NCBI GenBank assembly: GCA_025200525.1
Contig: CM045762.1
Location: 22,727,374 to 22,791,373, forward strand
Source: Camellia lanceoleosa
Lineage: Eukaryota; Streptophyta; Magnoliopsida; Ericales; Theaceae
Reading direction: 5' to 3'
Length of the DNA: 64,000 bases
The notes beneath the pieces were generated by a model. It made no database searches and was not told the DNA's origin. It saw nothing but the letters and a program-made list of their open reading frames with translations. Position numbers and translations under genes: made by a program. How positions within the stretch are numbered: position 1 is the first letter of the stretch; each line of letters opens with the position of its first letter. Below, in pieces: positions 53,246 to 64,000 of the stretch.

Positions 53246-56153
53246 ATGGAGAGGCTCTAATGAATCTTTCTAGGACTTTGTTGACCTCTGTTAAATCACA
53301 TATCGGAGGAGGTGTTACCCCATCGGATTTCATATCATGTTTGCTGAGAGACTTCACAAAAGTACAAGGAAGAAAAGGAACCTCGGACTTTGAAGTCAGC
53401 ACAAGAACTCTATCCTCTGGAAAGAAATTGGCTTTGTTGTTTCACCCATTTTCAAGAATTTCGAGGGTGTTGCACCATGAGTGTTGTCACCCCTCTCTAA
53501 TCTAAAAAAAGGCAAGAATAATTAAGGGACTTTTTGCTTCCTCATCTCATCATCTTTATTTGTGCGACTTTTTGTTTTGTTAACACTTTCGCTTTTCCCT
53601 ATTTCGCTCAAGGCTTGGACCTATGCAAACCTGCAAAGCGTTAAGCGAGTTACGTAAAGCGGGCAAAACAAACTGAAAGTTCTCAGCCCCAACAGGTATG
53701 TATAATTGTGTTGCTATATATATTGACTGTGGAAAACTTGATGATTTTCAAGTTTTAGCATTTGTTTATTTACCGAGTGCTAAATTTCTCAAATTTCTTT
53801 TCATAATTTTTAGGAATGTAACAGCGTTAAGTACTTAGACACACAATTTTAGTTGTTTACTATGATGATTTATTTCTTTAGCTCATTCTAATATTTGCAC
53901 AATTTTAGTTGTTTGATATTGAATAGAAAATCTTTTGCACAGACAGTGGAAAATTTATTTGCTCTGTCTTTCTAGTCAAAGATGGGCGGGTTATAATGGC
54001 TGTGGATGAAAAGGGCTCTCATCTTGTTTGTAAGACACAACAACTCATAACAACATCCATTTGAGAATATTGTTTAGTTATTTGTTTTTGTATTATATTT
54101 GTAGTTATTGACTTTCTTTTCAATACCAACAAATGCCGACGCCTTCTGTTATGTCGGTGAAGTTGCTTACTGACCATTTTGTCTTGAGATATGATTTCAA
54201 GGATTGGAAGGTACAAAACTAAAGAACTTTATTGTAATTGATGTGCATATAAATAGAAATCATCATGTAAATGAGATGGTATGAAACTTCTATAGAACTT
54301 ACATGTTAGATTGAGAGAGAAATGAATAGGCCTACTTTTAAAGAGACCATGTTAAGGATTCAAAAGCTTAAGGTAATTCTTTTGCATAGTTATCATTTTT
54401 GGTGTAAAGGAAATTTTTTTCTGCATCCTCTTTTCTTCTCAGAGATTCCATAGGTGAGCTCAATTTTTGTTTTAGGGCCATTTTGATCTCTCATAGTTTT
54501 TGTGTGAAGTTGAGACCTAACGTATTAATGAGAAAAACTTCATGAACCTCTTTTTATTTTTTTGATAAGTAATTTCATGAAATCAAAATCTTAGCAGATG
54601 TAGCTCATCTTCTTTCCAAAAATAGAAGTGATAATAGTCAAAAGAATGATCAAACCTTTTTCCATTCCCTTGATGTCATAGATTACTCCTTTAATTTATT
54701 TTTTTACATTGACGAGTTTGACAGTATCTTGTTTATTATATGGTGTCTCTTCAAGAGCACTTCAATATCTCTCCTCCTGCAATGCTAAATTTAGCCTCAA
54801 ACCCCACTAGGAGAAATATCATGTTGAAAATGTGCGTAAACATGGAGTATGTAGGGTTTCTTCTTGTTGTTTAGCAACATTGGAGATCCATATGACCGAG
54901 GCATGAAGGAAGTATTAAGAGTGACTTGCGCCATCATCTCCATAATGAACTGTTTTACTTGGAAAATAGTTTCTATCAAGGTTTTTATTTATGCAAGTCT
55001 GTTTAATTTCATATTATTCTTCAATATTTACAGCTTTAAAAATGTTAGGAGTATTAACTAAATATGAAGCTTAAAGTGGTGATGGTATCGATCTTTGTTG
55101 TCTAAATACTATCTTGCAGATCCCCAAGAGATGCCGAGTCTCAACAAAATCGTCGTCTAATGTGAGGTAATTTCTTCACTATCATTGCTTTCTTCCCATG
55201 CTTTCTATCTTTGGCAAGATTCGTGAGAAATAAATGCTCAAAGATTCACTTGGACTTGGGGAGTCCTCAATTAGGTTAGTGCTTACCTATTTGTAGAGAT
55301 ATTAAAGTAAATTTATGTTTTGAGTTCCCAATCATTGCCTAGGAAATTCTTATTTGGAGATATAGTGCAAGGCATTTCTTATATGTTGGTATATGGGAGG
55401 AGAGGGAAAAATATTAGCTATTAACTAATTAATTAACACATTTCATGTTTGGCTTCTAAACACTAATACAAAAGTAATGGACTCTACTAATTAACATGAA
55501 ATCTCATAATACAAAAAAATATTAGCTATTAACTGAAATTTGATTGAGTTTATTCACAAAGTGCAAATATATTACACAAAAGTACATAAGAACCGAATTG
55601 GATTTCAAATCATATGCTTCCAAAATGCGACCTTGTTTGTCGACTCCCAATACTGCTCAAGTGGAGATATTATTATTATATGGGTGCAGAATAGCATGTG
55701 ATTGTGTACCCGACCAATAGTGTTTTATGATTTATTCAAAAAAACTCTAATTTTTCGAACCATTGAAGCATATACCCTCTTATTATTTTGCGGGTACACA
55801 AACCATTGTGTGTTGTGAATTATGTAATTATTAACATCTTTTTGAAAATTCTTTATGTACTTCGATTGTTTATTTCCTACAAATGTAATTTGTGCTTGTA
55901 TATGTGTGTGGTTTTGCAGTTGATGATGGATTTTTGGCGCTTGGAGAGGAGTTGATGCCCATAGGATTTTTGAACATTGGCGCTTGTTCGAGGGAAGCAA
56001 TTTCTGCAAATGCAAATGATTGTCGAGCATCATTGCAAAGATCGGTATTTGTAAAGAACCTATCAGTTGTAGTAGGAGACTCTTCTGGGATTGGTGATGC
56101 CAATAGTGGCATCCGGAGGAGCAAGCGTAAACTTGAGTTCCATTCTGCTTGAT
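53246..56153 (+). pseudogene. NSE4: Captured NSE4 (SMC5/6 kleisin) 3' half, to its stop codon
   Basis: NSE4 is the kleisin subunit bridging the SMC5/6 DNA-repair complex. Five exon pieces appear in order: 53246-53480 (ALMNLSRTLLTSVKSHIGGG, TPSDFISCLLRDF), 53613-53695 (GPMQT then decayed), 53943-54025 (TVENLFALSF, VKDGRVIMAVDE), about 54125-54210 (DHFVLRYDFKDWK) and 55920-56153 (LMMDF, GEELMP, RRSKRKLEFHSA, stop). Joining DWK to LMM reproduces the family's DWKLMM...GEELMP order across a 1.7-kb intron. Small indels break frame in several exons (for example near 53967 and 55940). The last exon alone is open for 78 residues to TGA at 56151-56153. Confidence 0.86.
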
Positions 56154-56464
56154 GCCTCGCCGTAAATATATATGTTTTGGAATATAAGTTTTTGTTTATC
56201 TACTATTAGTTTTTTATGATTTATTGGATTTTTTTTCTTTAAAGGATGTTGTATTGGGTACTATTATAGATGTGAGGGAATAATAATCTCATAGAAATAT
56301 GTCTATACCAAGTTTTATTCATTATTACTATGCTACACGTATATTTTTAAAGTTAAATCTCACAAAATTAGTAGTTCAAAAAAAAAAAATATCTATTGTG
56401 ATTTTACAGGTATATTTTTAGAGTTAAATCTCACAAAATTAGTGGTTCCAAAAAAAAAAAAAAA

Positions 56465-56775
56465 AAAAATTATTGCGGCGTTTTTTAAAACGCCACTATA
56501 GTTGTTTTTTAAAATAATAAAAATGCTATTTCGACGTTTTTTAAGCGTCGCTGAATGCCTGTGTGACGTCATGTGACCGTTGGCAGCCACATTTAGCGGC
56601 GTTTTTATAAACGCCGCCTATGCTAATTTTACGACGTTTTCAAAACGTCATAAACTTACAGCGACGGCCGCGTCCTCGGCGTTTGGTGGTAAGCGTCACT
56701 AAAGGAATTAGCGGCGTTTTTCAGACATATAGCGGCGTTTTTAAAACGCCGCTAAAAGTCGTTTTTCCAGCAGTG
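56465..56775 (+). repeat. CACTA right terminus with subterminal repeats
   Basis: At least eight GGCGTTTT or AAAACGCC/AACGTC motifs in both orientations precede CCAGCAGTG. Confidence 0.88.
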
Positions 56776-57823
56776 TCTTATCGGCCTTTGACAATTAGTG
56801 TTATCACGTGCAATCACAATAAGGGTTCTTCAGGGAAATGTTTAAAATATTTTCATAGTAATTAGTAAGATAATTTTTTTAAAAAAAATTATATTAATCA
56901 CATTTTTTGAGCTTTTGATGTCAAGTCTATCGTAGATAATTTTAAAAGAAATTACAAAAAAAAAAAATAAAAAATAAAAAATCTCAAAATTTGAGTCTTG
57001 TAACAAAATAAATCTTAATTTTTTAATTTTGTCAACTTAAGTCCTAATTTTTTTATTTGTTTTCAATCTAAATTATTTGTCTATTTTGTTAAGTAAAATA
57101 AATAAAAAAATAGTATTTTACTCATTAAACTGAATGAAAATGATATTTTAGACATTATCCATATATTTACATTGAATATAATGATTAAAATACTAATTTT
57201 TTTGGTCAATTTTGAATGGAATAATTACACATTTTAGATATGAGATCCACATTAAAAAAATGTGTAAACAAATTCAGTTTTCTCCATCCATAATTATGCA
57301 CGCACACTTTTTGCCATGAGACGATGTAATTTTTGTGATGATGCAATATGGTTAAAGTTATCAAAGTAATCACATCAAGAGTTATCTTGGAATTATGACA
57401 CAATGTGATTAAGGCATAAATTTAACTTCCAATACATTGCAAAGTAATTGAGGGTATGCATTGGAAATTGGCTAAAATATGGAGAGAAAAAAAATGGTAC
57501 AAATAAAAGAAAATTCGAACAAAAACTTGTATGTGTGTTTTAGAGGAGTTTTTCTTTGGTCTTCAACAAACTTTTTTCATATTTTAGTCTCTTTTTTTTT
57601 TTAATTTTTAAAAAACATATAAATTAACTAAAAAGTAATATTAATAATAATAATAACAATAACTACAATATATAAGTAATAATAAAAAATTACTAAAGAC
57701 AAAAGAAAATAGTCTAAAAACAATTTTTAAATAATCAAACCAAACAAAGTCTTGTTTTTCTAAAAAATAAAAATTGAAAAAAAAACACAAAAACACAACC
57801 GAACAAGAACTTACTCAAACTTA
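56776..57823. other. AT-rich intergenic DNA
   Basis: No gene seen. Holds the second copy of the dispersed repeat (57278-57470) and long A tracts. Confidence 0.55.
57278..57470 (+). repeat. Dispersed repeat (related copy at 42283-42540)
   Basis: Collinear with 42283-42540; ends GCAAAGTAATTGAGGGTATG followed by CATTGGAAATT. Confidence 0.65.
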
Positions 57824-57982
57824 TGTTGTGTTTGGTTGGAGGATTTAGAGAGGGATTTGGAAAGGGAAATGGAAAAGGTAGGTGAAATGTGAATAAAACA
57901 TGCTTATATTTCACCTAGTTTCACACATCGTTTCCCTTTTCCTTTCTAAATCTCTCTCCAAATCTCCCAACCAAACACAGCA
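57824..57982. mobile_element. MITE, 159 bp, TTA target-site duplication
   Basis: The terminal inverted repeats cover at least 30 bp (TGTTGTGTTTGGTTGG left, CCAACCAAACACAGCA right). TTA flanks both sides (57821-57823 and 57983-57985), as expected for PIF/Harbinger (Tourist-like) elements, which target TWA. Confidence 0.8.
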
Positions 57983-58088
57983 TTAGATGTTTTCCTGATC
58001 TTTTGGAATCGATCTTGAAATTGTTGACCATTTTTTGCATTGTATCAATACACCAAATCAACAAATCGACATGGAAGACTGAACATGT

Positions 58089-59277
58089 TTATGGGGTATT
58101 GCATAATGTCAAGTCAGGCACACTAGTAATAGTTGAAAATGCAAATTGTTTTGGAGAAGGTAGAAGCACAAGTTCATTGCTAAGCATTGATACAACACTA
58201 GACATGGTACGCCTATCAGCCACACTTTCTTGAACACAAAGAAGTCCAATGTTTATGTATCTTAACAGCATATGTGTAGAAGGTATGTCTCCCAATATTG
58301 GGTGGGTCCTTCATGTCCTGTCCCATGCCACTCTTCGACAAGTCCCATGCCTGGAGAATATTGGACAGTAAAGTATATCTCATTGTGAATCCTTCAAAGA
58401 CGAAAAAAAAAAAAAAACAAAGGTGTGGAAAGGTAAAAAAAGGGCATGATAAATGCAATAGTATTCTGGTGCTCACATATCCAAGAAGATTAACGAAGTT
58501 AATTAGATAAAAGCGTGTATTCTTTTTGCCAATCAAAATCTCTAACAAGAAGACTCCAAAACTGAAGACATCAGATTTGATTGAGAAGAGGCCATCCAAA
58601 GCATACTCAGGTGACATATAACCACTGGATTCAGATATTAAATTGAATCGTTTAGTAACCCTAAAGATATCAATGCATGCAACAACAACAACAACAACAA
58701 CAAAAAGATGTTTTGGTGCAAAGGCACATAAATTATGTTTTACTCACTAAGTGCCAACAATTCGATTTGTTGCTTGTGATCCATTTCCACTAAAAATTCT
58801 TGCCATCCCAAAATCTGAATTTTTTGGGTTCATATCTTTATCCAACAAAATGTTGCTAGTTTTCAAATCACTATGGATGATTTGTAACCTTGAATACTGA
58901 TGAAGATAGAGAACCCCTTGAGCAATTCCTTCAATGATGTTAACGCATATTAGTATCCCATGTTTGATTGGATCTGTCTCAATTTCACATCAAATTAATA
59001 AATTAAATGGTAGTATGGATACAAACAGAAGCAATCAAATGTAGTCAAGAATGCCAAGGCACAAACCAAAAAAGAAGAAATCCAAGCTTTTGTTGGGCAT
59101 ATACTCGTACATTAAAATCTTTTCATCTCTTTCAATGCAACAGCCCAGTAGTCTCACAAGATTCTTGTGTTGAAGTTTTACTATGAGCATAGCCTCATTC
59201 TGTAATTCCTCCAATCCTTGTCCAGATTTTCTTGAAAGCCTTTTCACGGCCACCTCATATCCTTTTAGTAACTTTCC
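58089..59277 (-). pseudogene. S-domain receptor-like kinase copy E, kinase exons 4-7 only
   Basis: Minus-strand exons: 59067-59277 ([26 protein letters not shown]), 58748-58973 ([39 protein letters not shown]), 58477-58624 ([20 protein letters not shown]), 58089-58350 ([36 protein letters not shown]). The C-terminus and the [17 protein letters not shown] wording resemble the At1g67520/CES101-like branch, so this copy is from a different subclade than A-D. HRD is changed to HSD (IIHSDLK) and a frame change lies in exon 7 near 58300. The ectodomain, transmembrane exon and glycine-loop exon are absent; a long LTR starts 275 bp upstream. Confidence 0.9.
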
Positions 59278-59551
59278 CTGATATGGAACCTCATTAATTT
59301 TCTTTGTATTCTTTGGAAAACTAATATCAAATACTATTTGAAAGTAATATTTTAAGTATAAAAAACTCTATGCACCAATTGGGACTCCACTACTTAGTAG
59401 TGTTCTGTTGGGGTATATCTCCTTATTGGAGTTTGAGACCCAATTGGTTTTGGTTAAAGAATTTTAATTTGGTTTGGTTTAGGTATAATATATTTTAATA
59501 TATTATATCTAATTTTTTTTGGAGACCTAATTCAGTTTGGTAACAACTAGG
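59278..59551. other. Junction between RLK copy E and long LTR
   Basis: AT-rich, no exon 3 recognised. A TGTTGGGGTATATC word at about 59406 looks like an LTR start but no partner end was found. Confidence 0.4.
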
Positions 59552-60535
59552 TGTAGACACCCCATTTTTTACCGCCCTTAAGACTTGGACGCGACTGATG
59601 GTTTACATGGTAGAAAAAGGTGTGCAGGGGAAAGGTTCAGTTTCTTCGGCAAGGAGAGAGTCAAATCTCAACTCCATACCCCTTTTTGGACCAAAACGAT
59701 CTTGATCGAAAGATTTTAGTCTTAAAACCCTCTCTTTCAAAACGTTTTTGAAATAAAGTTTTTACGATGTTCCGAGGCTCGCATTTTGTCAAATGTTGCG
59801 CTTTTCGGTAAACCGAGCAAGGACAAAGTGGAAATGAATGAAAGAGAGATGAAATCTTTGAAAAATCTTTCAAAACACCTTTTTTAGGGGTTTTGAGTTG
59901 AAGAAAAGAGGAGAAGAGAGAAGAAACCTAGCTGGGGAAGAGGTTGGGTATGAATCGCTAAGAAAGAGTCGAGTGGTCCTTGCTAAATCAGGCTTATCTA
60001 TCTATGCACTTGGATTTAAGCTATGAGTCCACCACCGTTGGAAAGAAGACTTCCGGAGCTTCATTTTTCACTCAAGAATCTCCTAAAGCCGAGTCCGGAT
60101 GGGGGAGATATGATTGGTTGAAGTTGGGCATCATCCCGGTTGGACTGAAACTGAGCAACCTTTACCAAAACAAGCATAACTTTTTGCACAGTTGGAATTT
60201 TGATGCGAGGTTGGCGCCATTGGAAAGATAACTTCCGGGGCTTCAATGTGGCCACATGGAAAACCAGAAAATCAGAAGGCCGACCAGCTTTTTCTGGTCA
60301 AAAGTTGTTTAGCATGAATCTAGAAGGAGAGAAAACATCTGCGCAGCTTCACTGAAATGAGCATAACTTTTTGCACAGTTGGAATTTTAATGCAAGGTTT
60401 GTGCCACTGGAAAGATAACTTACGGGGCTTCAATTTGGACACAAGAATGACCTGAAAAGGGGTTCACATGAAGGATTTATGTCCATTTGAAGTTGGACCT
60501 TTAGAGCAGATTTTTTTGCCACCAGCACCATTGAT

Positions 60536-60750
60536 GAATGGTCGGTCGGCAAGGTCGGTCGGCATGGTCGGTTGGCGAGGTCGGTGAACAGTGGTCGGTC
60601 GGCGAGGTCGGTGAACAGTGGTCGGTCGGCGAGGTCGGTCGGCATGGTCGGTGAACAGTGGTCAGTCGGCGAGGTCGGTCAGTGAGGTCGGTCGGCATGG
60701 TCGGTGAACAGTGGTCGGTCGGCGAGGTCGGTGAACAGTGGTCGGTCGGC
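60536..60750 (+). repeat. GGTCGGTCGGC minisatellite inside second long LTR
   Basis: Head-to-tail GGTCGGTCGGCGAGGTCGGT and GGTCGGTGAACAGTGGTC units alternate irregularly and end at a T run (60759-60775). The other LTR has only scattered GGTCGACC-type words at the comparable place. Confidence 0.9.
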
Positions 60751-60779
60751 CATCATTTTTTTTTTTTTTTTTTCGGCTG

Positions 60780-60960
60780 AAGCTTCTCCAGGAAGCTTGA
60801 ACATTTTGTTTTAGCTTCTTGAGGAAGCTTGGAATCTTTTGTTTTAGCTTCTTGAAGAAGCTTGAACCCTTTGTTTTAGCTTCTTGAAGAAACTTGACCC
60901 TTTTGGTTTAGCTTCTCTTAGAAGCTTGCACCCTTTGCTTGAGGCTTCTCCAAGAAGCCT
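60780..60960 (+). repeat. AGCTTCTTGAAGAAGCTT repeats in second long LTR
   Basis: A GCTTCT(C/T)(C/G)AAGAAGCTTG unit, itself an imperfect palindrome, occurs about six times with TTTTGTTTTA spacers. Confidence 0.85.
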
Positions 60961-63900
60961 TGGCCCTTTGTCTTCTATAAAACCAACACTCCCCCTCCAT
61001 TTGCAGGGGTTAGAAAAATTTGTTTGGAGCCTCCTACGTCCAATCTCTCTCTCTCTAGATTCCAAGCACCAAAACCCTTTATTCTTGGATCCATTTCTAC
61101 TCCATCTCCAAGCCAACCAACCCATACTCCATACCAGCAGTTTGAAGGCGATTTCCAGAGGCAAGGAGCATCTTTTCTCAAGCCAAGAGTAGATGAAAGA
61201 CTAGTCTTCAAGGGTGAGTCTCTTTTTCCCTCTTTTTGCTCTTTTCTTGGTCTATATTTTAGCTCCTTATGCTTGCATATTTGGGCTCCGACCCTAACTG
61301 TAACTAGGCTTATTTTGAGCCATTTTTCATGTTTCATTAAGGGCCTCTCACTGTTTGAGGCTTCCTTCTTGCACTTGCTTCATTACCCCTCTTGTATCCC
61401 CCTTTCTTGCATAGCATTTTTGGCCTATTTGTAAACTGTTTTGAGCTCTGTTGTAAAATTTAAATAGGCCTATTTTGAGCCCCTCTTCAACATTGAAGAA
61501 GGGATCAACACTGTTTGGGACCTCCATGTATCACTTGCCATTGTACCCCTCTTTGGTCTCTATTTTTGCATGTTTTGTTAGCTTATCTTGCTTCTGTTTT
61601 TCGGCCATGATCAGAACTGAAAGTGGCCATATTTTGACCCCCTTGTCATGTTTCATTAAGGGTATTTGGCTGTTTGATGAATATTTTGTGTACTTCATGT
61701 TATAGCTCTCTTATGGCCTTAGTCTTGCATTGCATTTTGAGCATGTTTGTATCTGTTTTGGGGGCTTGTCATCTACTAAGAAACATTATATTTTTGGTCC
61801 ATCTTCAGTGTTGTGGAAGGGTCTTTTTCTTTTTGGGCTTTGCATCTACCACTTGCTTCATTGCCTCCCTTGTGGAGCCATTTTTGTATGCCATTTTAGC
61901 CCTATTTGTGCTTACTGTTTGGCCATTCTTTGAACTGTAAAAATGTTTTTCTTGGGGCTTCCTTGCTTCTGTATTTTCATTGCATGTTCAAATTATGTAT
62001 GCATTGTATAGCTATAGGCCATTTCATGCACCAAAATCCATGTTTCGGGGTCGTTCCATGCATCGGGTTCCATTTTACCGAGTTTCGGGGCTGTTTTACC
62101 CCTTATTTTGCTACTGGTTTTTTGCATATTTGCATACCATATTCCATGTCTTGCCATGTCTCATTAGAGTGGCATTTCGGTGCCTGAGGGTCCGTCTCGG
62201 TTTCAGGCACACTGCACGATTTCGAAGTTGTCTCATTTTCATCTAATGGCCTCCTATGTGGGTGTGGCTGAGGCTCTCTCATATTGGTGTAAGCCCATTA
62301 TTGCATTGCGTATGCCATTTCATCCATAGCATTGTGTATGCTCGGTTGTGTATCACCTTGTGTAGCGTGTATGCCATTCCATAACATTGTGTATGTTAGG
62401 ATTGTATCTTAGTTGCATTTCACACATATCATGCATATTGCATCGTGTTCGGGATAGGAGTTAGCCCGGGCACGGGAAACGAGGCACGTTTCGTACTCTG
62501 AGCGACGGAACGAGTCTCAATTCCCAAGTCATCGATACTCCGGATTATCCATGATGGAGTTAGGTTTTCTTGTAGCATTCGTATGCATTCATCCTATATT
62601 GAGTTGTGCAATTCGGCTCCTCGGCCATCATGCATCGATATGCGTGATTGGTGGCCCGAGGATCGAGGCATGCATATATTTGTGAAATACATTGCTATGC
62701 TCCTTTCCCCGCTTCTGTTCTAAAAATGAAGAATTAGCAACTTTTCGGAGTCTGGCACGCATTTCGAGAAACATTGCAAACAGAGGCTAATTGGAGCATC
62801 CCAATGGATTTCTGCGCAAAACAGCCCAAACATGCATCATTTCATTATCCGGAGCGGAGCCAAGGCAGTCCCTGGCTTGCATGCCAGTTTTACAGTTTTT
62901 CTTCCTTAATTTGTAAATCAATTAGGAATTTGTATATTATTCGGACTGTATTATTCTTTTATTCGGACTGTGTTATTATTTATTTGGACCCTCTGCGCGA
63001 GGGCATAATTGTAATAAGTGTGGGTGAGTGTGATGTATGTCTTCCAACCCCACGTCTTTCTTCCCTTTTATTTACCCGCTTATGATGGTTAGATGTAGGG
63101 CATATTTCAATTAGCATTCAGTATGGCAGCATGTTTGCATTATTCATCTGTTTTGCACGCACCGGGCTCGGCGCATCATACAAACTGCATTTGTATTTCA
63201 ATTCCAAGTTGAGTACTTGATAGCTGTAGCATTTCATATGCCATGTTTAGAATAGCCGAGCCTGCTATAATTTGCATCTTTGCATGTGTTGCATTAGGCA
63301 ATTCTGTATATCTAGGATCATTCATGGATTTCTAATGAGCTTCTGTTTTGGCTTGGAGTACTCGGTGAGTTTTATGCTTTAGCATCCTTGCATGCGTATG
63401 AGTGACTGCCATGAATAGCATGCTTACCATGAGGCTATGTGCTTATGTGATATAACTGCCTTGAATGCCTGTGGGTGGAGGTTGAGTTATCTGGATTGGA
63501 ACAATTCATCAAACGTTTGTTTTAAGCCCACTAGATAGTGGCAAAATCATATTTTTCTAAGCCCACCTGAGGGTGGCAAATCCACGTCTTAGCCTACTTG
63601 CGGGTAGCACCATCAAACCATTTTCAAACAAACAAACATGAAGTGTTTTGTTCCAATTCAGGCGATTCAGTCTATACTTGTTTGCTGCGAGCATCACATA
63701 GTAACCTAGGCTAATAACCGGAATAAGAACGCACAATGTTTTCAAAATCAGATATCATGGTTAGTAGAGGCCGGTCCTTGACCGGGCGAGAGGGGGTGCT
63801 CATAGCTGACCTTTCTCAATCGCATCCAAGTTCCCGAGGCGAGGCAACTTTGGTGATGACGGACACGTGGCCTTTGGCACCGAGTCAGGGTTTCCTAAAT

Positions 63901-64000
63901 TTCCTATTTAAAAAACATTTAGGTGGCGACTCAGATCTCGCGGCGATCCATGTTTGGCACTTCTTTCAAAAATCTGCTTTCAAAACGATTTGCAGTTGGA

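Larger units (their letters stand above)
48736..56775 (+). mobile_element. CACTA (En/Spm-type) transposon, 8.04 kb, carrying gene fragments
   Basis: The left end is CACTACAAGAAATTGG and the right end is GTCGTTTTTCCAGCAGTG; its complement CACTGCTGGAAAAA matches the left in CACTnCnnGAAA. TCT flanks both ends (48733-48735 and 56776-56778), the 3-bp target-site duplication expected for CACTA elements. Subterminal GGCGTTTTTAAAACGCC-like repeats sit at both ends. No TnpD/TnpA (transposase) domain was recognised, so movement probably needs a helper element. The interior holds exon pieces of three host genes in the plus orientation. Confidence 0.94.
59552..64000 (+). mobile_element. Second long Tat/Ogre-like LTR, cut by window end
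   Basis: It starts TGTAGACACCCCATTTTTTA and is collinear with 18881-23950 at both ends: CCGCCCTTAAGACTTGG near the start; CACCGGGCTCGGCGCATCAT, GATGACGGACACGTGGCC and TTTAGGTGGCGACTC near the end. The middle (about 60430-62000) is diverged and carries its own repeats. No protein domain is found. The window stops before the LTR end. Confidence 0.7.

Noticed and set aside
61024..62246. Series of 76-136-codon plus-strand frames
   Set aside because: Phe/Leu/Cys-rich translations of LTR sequence; not conserved in the related LTR at 18881.

Overview
This window is nuclear DNA of a flowering plant, most likely a eudicot. It contains S-domain (G-type lectin) receptor-like kinase genes with the plant seven-exon layout, plant-type Copia elements, very long LTRs with Tat/Ogre-like ends, a CACTA transposon, small inverted-repeat elements and AT-rich intergenic DNA. 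No tRNA, rRNA, CRISPR array or bacterial-type gene was seen. Best reading: a decayed tandem cluster of receptor-like kinase (RLK) genes that has been repeatedly invaded by transposons.  Layout. 1-5202: a plus-strand Copia retrotransposon, 5' LTR outside the window, inserted in exon 1 of RLK copy A (5203-5937, minus). 5938-14756: AT-rich DNA with a decayed minus-strand Copia (7032-9277), a widely spaced inverted-repeat pair and three MITE-like elements. 14757-17746: duplicated segment holding RLK copy B (minus), cut in exon 3 by a second Copia (17747-18880, resuming at about 24115). That Copia is itself split by a roughly 5.2-kb LTR (18881-24114). 24176-26782: a third Copia remnant whose 3' LTR is split by a 1.46-kb non-autonomous LTR element. 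27246-33217: RLK copy C (plus), nearly complete but frameshifted. 33676-34076: 3' end of an RTE-type LINE. 34196-38702: the second copy of the duplicated segment, with RLK copy D (minus); its exon 1 is fully open. 38703-48735: AT-rich DNA with a 2.55-kb solo LTR (42560-45107, 5-bp target-site duplication) and a 1.2-kb non-LTR retroposon (47259-48457, 16-bp target-site duplication). 48736-56775: an 8.04-kb CACTA transposon with a 3-bp target-site duplication. 58089-59277: RLK copy E (minus), kinase exons only, next to a second long LTR (59552 to the window end).  How the parts relate. None of the five RLK copies has a fully intact reading frame as read here. Copies B and D are duplicates whose lesions fall at different sites, so each preserves sequence the other has lost. 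The standout locus is the CACTA element. It carries, in one orientation and with intron-exon structure preserved, pieces of three unrelated host genes: a MOR1/XMAP215 microtubule-associated protein, a SART3-type HAT-repeat splicing factor, and the 3' half of NSE4 (SMC5/6 complex) through to its stop codon. That makes it a multi-gene capturing (Pack-)CACTA. All coordinates and homology calls were made by eye from sequence and family knowledge; no database search was run.
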